In this document: positions 55,919 through 64,000 of the stretch, piece by piece | Numbering within the stretch: the stretch's first letter is position 1 | Layout of the letters: each line of letters begins with the position of its first letter | Source: Bacteriovorax sp. MedPE-SWde | GTDB taxonomy: Bacteria; Bdellovibrionota; Bacteriovoracia; Bacteriovoracales; Bacteriovoracaceae | Length of the DNA stretch: 64,000 nt | Direction: 5' to 3' | Assembly: GCA_001874305.1 (NCBI GenBank) | Contig: MPCU01000010.1 | Span: forward strand, 1 to 64,000 | Program-made: the position numbers and the translations under genes | The notes under the pieces: generated by a model | Seen by the model: the letters and a program-made list of their open reading frames with translations, nothing else | What the model was told of the DNA's origin: nothing | The model's database searches: none

Positions 55919-58735
55919 ATGAAAATACTAAGAAATATAACACATTTAACAATTCTCTTTCTATTGGCCTCTTGTGTACAAGGGATAAAAGAGAAGACTG
56001 AGTCTAATGCGGAAAGTGTAGCGACAAATAAAGTTGTTCAACCCGTGATAAGCAAATTCTATGTTTCAGGCACATCTACACTTGTTGTAGAAGGCGATAA
56101 TCTTGCTGATGCAAAGACTGTTAAAATTGGTCAGGGAAACTCTTTTTCAGAATTAACAATAAGAACTAAGACAAATAGTTTAATTGCCCTAAGTGTTCCA
56201 CCAGCTTTTAAATTTTTTACTGATGTGGCCTACACATTATTCATTTCAAATTCATATGCTCAGGCTTCTTTTCCAATTACTTTTGTAATTGATAATAATG
56301 AGATTACTTCTGCAAAAATTGCAGATGGTGCAATTACCAGTGCTAAGCTAGACTCAATGAGTGCGAATGCTGGTCAGGCGCTAATTTACAATGGTGCATC
56401 TTGGGGACCAGGAAACTTAAATGGCCTTAACTTTATGGGGTCATATACTCCAGCGACATTAACACCTCCTTCAGGAACTCCATCAAATGGAGATTTCTAT
56501 ATTGTTGATACTACAGTTCCTACTGTAGATATTGATGGAAATGGTCTTGTTACATATTTTACAGGGGATTGGGTTGTCTATGATCTGGCCAATGCTCTTT
56601 GGATAAAGATTGATAATACGAGTACAGGAAATTTTTGGGCAAAGCTTGGTAATGATATCAACTATACTCAAGGTAACGTTAGTATCGGTACTACGTTGAC
56701 TCCTGCTCTTTTAACACTTTCTGATACAACTCTTTTGGGTAGTGCAAATGATGGTAATTTTCTTGAAATTACTGGAGATACTGCGGTGGGGACACAGTGG
56801 GCGAGAAGTCTTAGTTTTGGTATGGAAGGAAATAAGCATGTAAGGCTTGGAGCTTCTGGTACTACAGATGGAACAACTGCGCTTGTAGATCAGTTCTATA
56901 TTAATATGGATTCTACTGATACTACGCCTTGGGTCTCTCCTGATTTCGTTGTCACTGCTGGTGGATTTGTTGGTATTAAGAATGTCGCTCCAGCAACTGA
57001 ATTAGATGTAGTGGGAACTATTACTGCTACAAGTTTTGTAGGGGACGGAACAGGTCTTACAAATGTAACAGCAGCAGGTAATTTAAATAATGTAAATGAT
57101 AGTACAATAAATGCAGACGGTAACACTAATGGAACTGGTGAAATTAAGTTTCAAGTTGCAGGAGTTGATCAAGTCATTATTGATCACTCTGGAAATGTAG
57201 GAGTTGGGACATCTACGACTAGATCTGAAATGGATATTAGAAGTACAGCTCAAACTGAAACTTCAGTAATGAGTTATCAGAGTAATGAAGCTATGCTTAC
57301 ACTTGGTTCAAATAGTGGTTTAGCTCCTGGTGCAGAAGTCTCAACTCTAACTAGCACAACTCTTGGTACTTTAAATTTTGCAGGACATGATGGGACAGAC
57401 TTTGCTTCATCATCAACAATACAATCAAATTCAACAGAGGCATGGGGAGCAGCTGCTAGAGGCTCAAACCTTGTTTTTTCAACAACACCTAATACAACAA
57501 TTACTCCTCTTGAAAGATTAAGAATCTCTCATGATGGAAATGTTGGAATTGGAAATAACTCACCAACTGAGGTTCTAGATGTTACAGGGAACTCATTAGT
57601 TTCAGGTAATTCTACTGTTGGAGGGAATGTTGCGGTAACTGGTACAATTACTTCTACTGGTGTAATTACTGGTCCAATGGCACCTACTGGTGGCCTTAAT
57701 CTTTCTACAAACTCTGGTACTTGGACAACTTCAAACTTTGAAAAGAACTTGGAGATTGGTACGGCAGGAACGAGTGGGTTCATTCAGTACCCTTTAAATA
57801 ACGGTGTTGTGTTTGGTACGGGGGTCGCTACAGCTGCAAATGGTGTTGCTGATGGTGTATTTAGGATTGTAAGAAGTACGGCCGTTAATAATTCAGCGGT
57901 TCAAAATAGTGATTTTGAAATTGATACTAATGGTGATGTAACCATTACAAATGGCTTAACTGTTGGTGGTGGGATGCAATTCTCCTCAGGAATCATTGCT
58001 ACGACTGGTGCATTTTCTGGTGCTGTTTCTGGAACAACAGGTACGTTTACTGGTGATGTGACAGGAGTGGCCGGAAATTTCTCTGGTGCTGTTTCTGGAA
58101 CAACAGGAACTTTCACAGGCGCCGTATCAGGAACAACGGGAACATTTACTGGTGCAGTTGCTGGGACTACTGGGACATTTTCTAGTACTTTAACTGCGAG
58201 TGCTGCAGCGGTTGTTACCACAGATCTTACTGTTGATACGAATACTCTCTTTGTTGATTCTACAAATGATAGAGTTGGAGTTGGAATATTAGCACCAACG
58301 TTTGAAGTTCATGTTGTAGGAGATATAGGGGTAACAGGATGTGTTCAAGATATTACCGGTGCTGCAACAATTGGTGGAACTTGTATTTCGGATGTTAGAT
58401 TCAAAAAAGATATAGAAGAAATTGAGTCTATTGCAGACAAGTTTGCGAAAATTAGAACTGTCGAATATGGTTGGAGAGTTGATGAGTTTCCTGAAAGAGA
58501 CTTTCCTAGTGGAAAAACTATTGGTGTTCTCGCTCAAGAAGTTAAAGAGCAGTTTCCAGAATTGGTTATTGAGCAAGATGATGGTTTTTACAAAGTAAAT
58601 CAGTCACGTCTACAGATTTATGCAAACAAGGCCCTCAAGGAACAGATTGTTCGCACTCAAGAGCTTGAAAAAGAGAATAAGCAGATGAAGGACTTCCTCT
58701 GTTCAAAATACGCAGATGCTCCATTTTGTGATTAA
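55919..58735 (+). CDS. Lipoprotein fibre/adhesin with C-terminal peptidase S74 (intramolecular chaperone) domain
   Basis: Lipobox LFLLASCVQG from ATG 55919; VGIG-type shaft repeats; SDVRFKKDIEEIESIADKFAKIRTVEYGWR...GVLAQEVKEQFPELV. Confidence 0.88.
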   Translation: MKILRNITHLTILFLLASCVQGIKEKTESNAESVATNKVVQPVISKFYVSGTSTLVVEGDNLADAKTVKIGQGNSFSELTIRTKTNSLIALSVPPAFKFFTDVAYTLFISNSYAQASFPITFVIDNNEITSAKIADGAITSAKLDSMSANAGQALIYNGASWGPGNLNGLNFMGSYTPATLTPPSGTPSNGDFYIVDTTVPTVDIDGNGLVTYFTGDWVVYDLANALWIKIDNTSTGNFWAKLGNDINYTQGNVSIGTTLTPALLTLSDTTLLGSANDGNFLEITGDTAVGTQWARSLSFGMEGNKHVRLGASGTTDGTTALVDQFYINMDSTDTTPWVSPDFVVTAGGFVGIKNVAPATELDVVGTITATSFVGDGTGLTNVTAAGNLNNVNDSTINADGNTNGTGEIKFQVAGVDQVIIDHSGNVGVGTSTTRSEMDIRSTAQTETSVMSYQSNEAMLTLGSNSGLAPGAEVSTLTSTTLGTLNFAGHDGTDFASSSTIQSNSTEAWGAAARGSNLVFSTTPNTTITPLERLRISHDGNVGIGNNSPTEVLDVTGNSLVSGNSTVGGNVAVTGTITSTGVITGPMAPTGGLNLSTNSGTWTTSNFEKNLEIGTAGTSGFIQYPLNNGVVFGTGVATAANGVADGVFRIVRSTAVNNSAVQNSDFEIDTNGDVTITNGLTVGGGMQFSSGIIATTGAFSGAVSGTTGTFTGDVTGVAGNFSGAVSGTTGTFTGAVSGTTGTFTGAVAGTTGTFSSTLTASAAAVVTTDLTVDTNTLFVDSTNDRVGVGILAPTFEVHVVGDIGVTGCVQDITGAATIGGTCISDVRFKKDIEEIESIADKFAKIRTVEYGWRVDEFPERDFPSGKTIGVLAQEVKEQFPELVIEQDDGFYKVNQSRLQIYANKALKEQIVRTQELEKENKQMKDFLCSKYADAPFCD
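58010..58185 (+). repeat. In-frame degenerate tandem repeat encoding (S/T)GAVSGTTGTF
   Basis: GAFSGAVSGTTGTFTGDVTGVAGNFSGAVSGTTGTFTGAVSGTTGTFTGAVAGTTGTF. Confidence 0.85.
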
Positions 58736-58929
58736 ATCGGCCACTATTAATGGCGATTTCTCATAGTTTTCCTCATTCAATAGCTGTAAATTAGCACTAC
58801 AAGTTTATGAAATTATAGGATTCTTTATGAATCACACTCAAATCTATGAAATTCTTTGGAAAAATAGTCTTAAGACTTAAGAAATAACCTGCTCTGGCGA
58901 TAAGTTATTGAGGTTAGAGGTAAAATTTC

Positions 58930-61900
58930 ATGGGTAAGTTGTTAGGACTATTAACATTAACATTTTTAATATTTTCTTGTACGCCACAAGAAGCGAAGAA
59001 GAATGCTCAATGTGGTTCTCAAGAAGTATTCGATGAATTAAGCAGACTATGTGTTGCTGACTCTTCCCCAAGACTTCCAATTGCTACAACAACGACTTTA
59101 ACAATAGGTGAGAATGACCCTGAGGCATCATTTCCGATTTCATATACTGATGGTGATGGGGACGCGGCCCTTAGTTGTACTATTTCTAGTTCTTTTACTG
59201 GACTTAGGGGAATGTACAAATCTCAAGGTGTCGAGTATAGAATTAATGCAACAGACTTAACTGGGCCATTATATACTCTTACTCTTCAAGATGATGGTGC
59301 AATCACACCAGGGTTCGAAGTTGTTACTTTAACTGGTTTTGATATTAATGTCAGAATGAGAGACTCAATATCAACTTCTCAACAAATTGCTAATGCAGTT
59401 AATTTAGCTCTTCCTGCGACAGTTACGGCGACAGTAACTCAAGCATTTGTCTTTCAAAAGGCTGAGGCCGCTAGTCAATTCCAAGGTGGACTTTGTGAAT
59501 GTACTAATGGAAGTTGTGCCGTTACAGTTCAGCCCGTGACTAACTTTGATGGTACTTCACGTTTAAATTATTTTTTAACAGACAATGATGGAGATGGTCT
59601 TGCTAAATCTCTTGATATAACAGTTACTAATCTAGATGCAGCACCTGTTGCATCTGGTGTTGCTGGTGCAGCGCTTGTTGAGGATGCAAGTTCTCTTATT
59701 ACTCTTCTTTATACAGATGTTGATAGTGATCTTGCTAGCGCTTGTACAATTAGTAACCTCGACGCAAACCTATCTATAACATCTGCTTGTAGTTGTTCTG
59801 TAGGTACATGTCAGGTAGGAATTCAAGGTATAACAAATTATAATAACGCTGCACTATTTAATCTCTTTGATTACACAGTAACAGCTAATGGAGCAACTTC
59901 TGCAACTGCAACGGTCACAGGTACTGTTCTTGCGGTAAATGATGTTCCTTCAACTGTTGGGCTTAATGTAGTCGCAACTGAAGAAGGTACTAATGATGCT
60001 TTCTATGATGTTGCAGTAACGCTTCCAACGATAACAGATGTGGAAACGGCAAGTGCCGCGATTAGATACAGAATACAAGGTGCAACTCCTGTTGATGGAA
60101 CAAACTTTATTTCTATTACTGGCTGTCTTGATTCTACAGTGAATACAGCTTGTACATTTAGATTCGAAGGTGAGTATAACCCTGCTCCATTTACTTTCTA
60201 TTACGAAGTTTCTGACGATGGAGGAGCAACTTGGTTTCCTTCAAGTGGTCTAGGTGGTGCAATTACAGTAATTATTAATTCTGTAAATGATGTACCAGAG
60301 CTTTCTGCGGGAACAATTGCAGAGTCAGGTAATGAAAGTAATACATGGACAGCATCAGCAATTACATTTTCTGGACCTCTTGTAAGTGGAACGGATAATG
60401 ATTCGGCCTTAACTTATTTTCTTTCAGATGCTGGAGGAACTGTTATAGCTAGTGGTGCAGGAACAAATGGAACTCTTTCTGGTTGTTTAAATCTTAATGG
60501 ATCTAATTCAACTTCTGGCTGTGTATATACACCAACAGATGGAAACTTTACTGGGCTTGCTGATACATTTTATTATGTGGCCTATGATGGTACTAGTTAT
60601 TCTAATTCAAAAGCATTTTCTGTAACGGTTAATCCTGTTTCAGATATACCGGTTCTATGTGAGTATTCTCGTTACAATCAAAAATCAGGTAGAACAGAAT
60701 GTGGAGCGAATGGTTGTCTTGGTACTGGGGACCCTCAAATTCTTCCAAGCTCTCATACTGCCACTGATCCAGTCGTTTATTACGATACAACTAGTGGAAA
60801 CTGTCATCAAAGTGTAAGTGTCTCCGCATGGACTAATGTCGCGTCTTCTATTGGAAATATTACTTCGGGTGAAAAAGAGACTATTGTCATTGATAATCTT
60901 ATTGCTAATGAAGGTGGGGACTCAACTGAAGATGCAGAAACTTTCTACATCGATGTGACAAGCCTTGCTGTAACAAATGCAATTTTAATTAATACTTCTA
61001 ATATAACATTTTCATATACTAATGCTGCTGGAACGGTAAGCTCATTTACAGGTGCAGCTCCAGGTGCGATTAATAATTTTGCATCCGAAGCTGGTGGAAT
61101 GGATGATGGCACACTTGCAATCTCAATTATTCCAACAGCTGGGCAGATTGGAACATCAACTGTTAGTTTTGATATTTGTGATGATGCCACTTGCTCTGGA
61201 ACTCCAACAGCGGTGAGTTTTGATGTTGAGGTTGTTGCTCAAAGTATTATTCACAATGGTTGGGCGAAAATAAAATCAGTCGGAATTAAAACTAATAAGT
61301 TTGACCAAGCTCTAGAAAAAAATAATGCATGCTCATACTCTCTTGATATGTGTGATAATGGTGCTGCTTGTACATCTTCCGCATCAGGTACTCCTACTGC
61401 ATCTGCTGATTATGAAGGAGCCGTGTTTAAATCAGAGGGAGATAATACTTGTTATTATGCTTCTGCCAAAGGGGCCGGTAATTGGGTTTCTTTTGCTCCT
61501 TTTTGTAATATTACTAATGTAAAAAAAGAAGATGCAAATATCATTAAGACTTGTGAATTTTCTGCTAATCTTTGTGATTCTGGATCTGCATGTAGTTCTG
61601 CTGTTGCAGGAGTACCTACTGCTAGTGCCGACTCTGCTGGCGCAGTATTTAGGGATGGAAAAGGTGCATGTTATATAGCTTCAGCTCCAGGAACGGCCAG
61701 TTGGGTTCTTCAAAGTTACCTTTCTGATTCAACAAATACTTGTGATACAGATCTTGATAAAGCGAGTTGTATTGGTGCAGATACTCCAGCTGTTGAAGGT
61801 TTAGCTGCAGCTAATAATAAGGGGGTATTCTACTATAACTCTCACGCTACTGCTCTTGATAGTCAAAGATGTTGGTACTCTGACGGTGCTACATGGAATA

Positions 61901-63591
61901 GTTATAGCTCTACAACAGAGATTGATTTTACTTGGGAAGCTTTCACTGTTTCTGGTACAGGAGCAATCTCAGGCTATAACATATTTAGAAGACAAGTCGG
62001 AGAGTCATTTGATTATGAAAATCCAATAAATATTTCTACTATTTCAAATGCTAGTTTTAGTTATACGGATAATGGACAAAACTCTCGAGTTTCTCCTGCT
62101 CCAAATACTGTTTACTTCTATGAAGTGAGACCAATTCTTACTCTTCCTGATACTTCGACTTTAGAAGTTTCAACGAATACAACTTTAAAGAATGTAAGAG
62201 TTATGTCACCACCTGATAATATGGCATTTGCCCATAGATGGATGGTGAATAAGAAGATTTGTGACATGATGCAATCTTCTACAAATTCAAAGTATGAATA
62301 TATTTGTCCATACACAGGACTAGAGGATGTAACACCTCCTGCTGATTATACTACTGATACAGGTATCACTAGTGTATTTGATATTGGTGGTGATTTACTT
62401 ATTAATAGATTTGAATCAGGTTGTTCTTATACAAGTACAGGTTGTTCTACGACAGATGGTTCTTGTATAGATAATAGATCTCCTACTGGTGCTGATGGCT
62501 CTAACGGTGATATCTTCTATGATAGATCTACTGCAACTTGTAGCATTAAGACAGCTGGTACATGGGGAGCGGTTACGACTGAAGACCTTGTTGCTTCACA
62601 AAAAGCATACCTTCCACCTATTGCTAATATTACGAGCGGAAATGCAGCAACTTTCTGTGCTGCCCAAACTGTACCAACTGGGATAGATGGGATAAATGGT
62701 GCTAGTCTAGGTAACTTTACAAATGGCTATGTTCTTCCGTCTAGACCTGATCAGATTGCGTATTCTCATTGGGAAATAACAGCAGCTGTAACTGATTCAG
62801 ATGTCGCAATCTTAGAGCAGGGATTAGCACTAAACTCTGCGAGTAAATGTAACTCAACTAGTGCTAATGGAATCGAATTTGGTTACACTGATAATGAACT
62901 TCCAGACTCTCTAACTTTCTATTCTCTTCCTGGTACAGCATCTTCTAGTATTAGATCTGTCTATACAGGATCTCCACAGACCGCATCTTGTGAGTCTTTA
63001 TTTGGAGTGCAAGATGTAATTGGAAATGTTGCTGAATGGACTACAACTTCTATGGCCTATGATGGTATTGTAGCGAATGCAAATTCATTTAATACATTTA
63101 ACTTTAATAGCTCTGTTGAAGCGGCATCATATTTTAATACTGCCAATATCTTTGGATTTGATTTTCAATCAGGTCCTTGTTTAGATGTTGATTCAAATGA
63201 TATATGTGATGATGGCCTTATGACGAGTTGGCTAATTGAAGACACGGCAACTTATAGTTCAACTCGATTTAATCTTGTAACTGGTATGCCTATTAGTTCA
63301 AATTTTGAAATTGTACAAGTTGGAGATATTGCAATCCCATTCTTATTAGATATTGGGCCTTCTTCAGGTGTAACTAATGATCAATTGCATGATGATACGA
63401 TCATAACTAATATGAGTGCCTTTGATGGTGTTGGTGCAGGAGCTACTGGTGTGATTGCTACAGGTGGTGGTTACACAACAGGTATGGGCGCAGGGACTTA
63501 TAATGCTGAGTTCCTAATTGATTCAGTGACTAGATCTGATATCGGCATGAGATGTATTATCAAAGTTCCACACTCTGATTATGTTGAGTAA
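58930..63591 (+). CDS. Giant (1553 aa) surface lipoprotein: cadherin-like repeats, Cys-rich repeat modules, FN3-like region and FGE/sulfatase-modifying-factor-like C-terminus
   Basis: Lipobox FLIFSCTPQ; DxDGD repeats; repeated C..C..W modules; DVIGNVAEWTTT...RSDIGMRCIIKV. Confidence 0.75.
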   Translation: MGKLLGLLTLTFLIFSCTPQEAKKNAQCGSQEVFDELSRLCVADSSPRLPIATTTTLTIGENDPEASFPISYTDGDGDAALSCTISSSFTGLRGMYKSQGVEYRINATDLTGPLYTLTLQDDGAITPGFEVVTLTGFDINVRMRDSISTSQQIANAVNLALPATVTATVTQAFVFQKAEAASQFQGGLCECTNGSCAVTVQPVTNFDGTSRLNYFLTDNDGDGLAKSLDITVTNLDAAPVASGVAGAALVEDASSLITLLYTDVDSDLASACTISNLDANLSITSACSCSVGTCQVGIQGITNYNNAALFNLFDYTVTANGATSATATVTGTVLAVNDVPSTVGLNVVATEEGTNDAFYDVAVTLPTITDVETASAAIRYRIQGATPVDGTNFISITGCLDSTVNTACTFRFEGEYNPAPFTFYYEVSDDGGATWFPSSGLGGAITVIINSVNDVPELSAGTIAESGNESNTWTASAITFSGPLVSGTDNDSALTYFLSDAGGTVIASGAGTNGTLSGCLNLNGSNSTSGCVYTPTDGNFTGLADTFYYVAYDGTSYSNSKAFSVTVNPVSDIPVLCEYSRYNQKSGRTECGANGCLGTGDPQILPSSHTATDPVVYYDTTSGNCHQSVSVSAWTNVASSIGNITSGEKETIVIDNLIANEGGDSTEDAETFYIDVTSLAVTNAILINTSNITFSYTNAAGTVSSFTGAAPGAINNFASEAGGMDDGTLAISIIPTAGQIGTSTVSFDICDDATCSGTPTAVSFDVEVVAQSIIHNGWAKIKSVGIKTNKFDQALEKNNACSYSLDMCDNGAACTSSASGTPTASADYEGAVFKSEGDNTCYYASAKGAGNWVSFAPFCNITNVKKEDANIIKTCEFSANLCDSGSACSSAVAGVPTASADSAGAVFRDGKGACYIASAPGTASWVLQSYLSDSTNTCDTDLDKASCIGADTPAVEGLAAANNKGVFYYNSHATALDSQRCWYSDGATWNSYSSTTEIDFTWEAFTVSGTGAISGYNIFRRQVGESFDYENPINISTISNASFSYTDNGQNSRVSPAPNTVYFYEVRPILTLPDTSTLEVSTNTTLKNVRVMSPPDNMAFAHRWMVNKKICDMMQSSTNSKYEYICPYTGLEDVTPPADYTTDTGITSVFDIGGDLLINRFESGCSYTSTGCSTTDGSCIDNRSPTGADGSNGDIFYDRSTATCSIKTAGTWGAVTTEDLVASQKAYLPPIANITSGNAATFCAAQTVPTGIDGINGASLGNFTNGYVLPSRPDQIAYSHWEITAAVTDSDVAILEQGLALNSASKCNSTSANGIEFGYTDNELPDSLTFYSLPGTASSSIRSVYTGSPQTASCESLFGVQDVIGNVAEWTTTSMAYDGIVANANSFNTFNFNSSVEAASYFNTANIFGFDFQSGPCLDVDSNDICDDGLMTSWLIEDTATYSSTRFNLVTGMPISSNFEIVQVGDIAIPFLLDIGPSSGVTNDQLHDDTIITNMSAFDGVGAGATGVIATGGGYTTGMGAGTYNAEFLIDSVTRSDIGMRCIIKVPHSDYVE

Positions 63592-63692
63592 AATACTCTT
63601 TTAATTCCCAGAAATATTATTCCTAATTAATGACTCCAAGTCACTATGGTGCTAATATGTATTTGTTTAATTCATTTGCGCTGTGAGGGCCT

Positions 63693-64000
63693 ATGTTCTT
63701 TAAGAAAGTAGAAAAGAAAGAAACTCCAAAAGGAAAGGTCATACCATTTCTCAATCAAAAAGGTGGGGTTGGTAAAACAACAATGTGTTTTAATTCAGCT
63801 TTCGCACTCGCAAAAAAAGGAAAGAAAGTCCTTTGTCTTGATATGGATCCCCAAGCGAACTTAAGTCTTTTATTTGGAATTGATACTTGTGAAAGTGGTG
63901 AGCTTAATATTCACCATCTGCTTGTAAATTCTGTTAGAGAGTTAAAGTCAATCCACACACCTTGTCTTGTGGATGATGTAATTCATGAAGGTGAAGTTGA
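63693..64000 (+). CDS. ParA-family ATPase, truncated by window end
   Basis: Own translation MFFKKVEKKETPKGKVIPFLNQKGGVGKTTMCFNSAFALAKKGKKVLCLDMDPQANLSLLFGID. Confidence 0.9.
   Translation, partial: MFFKKVEKKETPKGKVIPFLNQKGGVGKTTMCFNSAFALAKKGKKVLCLDMDPQANLSLLFGIDTCESGELNIHHLLVNSVRELKSIHTPCLVDDVIHEGEV

Noticed and set aside
55919-58735. Prophage tail fibre interpretation
   Set aside because: No other phage structural, integrase or lysis genes in the neighbourhood; protein has a lipoprotein signal.
58861-58929. Possible leader riboswitch before the 58930 lipoprotein (AATAAC/GTTATT and AACCT/AGGTT alternative pairings)
   Set aside because: Short AT-rich pairings, no match to a remembered riboswitch consensus; could be chance.
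1-64000. CRISPR arrays, rRNA, tRNA genes, transposases
   Set aside because: None recognised by eye on either strand; a tRNAscan/Infernal run would be needed to exclude them formally.

Overview
The window is a low-GC, gene-dense bacterial chromosomal segment. Gene style (many secreted or lipoprotein ORFs, PF09936-type RNA methyltransferase after trmD, TPR-winged-helix regulator, S74 fibre protein) fits a Bdellovibrionota/Bacteriovorax-like predator, but taxonomy is an inference. Core genes recognised: rimM-trmD-(RNA MTase)-rplS-rnhB-YraN-like, rsmI, folC-like, lptD, surE, an nlpD-like M23 gene, ddl, thrS, rimI, rimP-nusA-infB-rbfA-truB, rnhA, an FKBP PPIase, a YbiT-like ABC-F gene, and a partial parA at the right edge. 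No rRNA, tRNA, CRISPR array or transposon was seen. Main points of interest: (1) a compact CsrB/RsmZ-like sRNA candidate at about 19358-19432, with two hairpins presenting AGGAU loops, a -10 box just upstream and an intrinsic terminator; (2) a tightly coupled six-gene cluster at 19431-26940 (ddl-type ATP-grasp, 982-aa aminotransferase-GNAT-dead-aminotransferase fusion, C45 Ntn acyltransferase, class III aminotransferase, CoA-transferase A/B) that looks like an undescribed amino-acid or peptide acylation pathway; (3) neighbouring giant surface lipoproteins, one an S74-chaperoned fibre and one with a Cys-rich repeat module and an FGE-like C-terminus, that look like adhesins; (4) enzyme-variant signatures: PTPS-III-type ExxHGH protein, TrpF-like protein lacking the catalytic Cys, ThrRS lacking TGS, ABC-F NBD2 degeneration, secreted kinase-like protein; (5) terminator-like hairpins embedded in the 5' coding ends of truB and the 30219 ORF.
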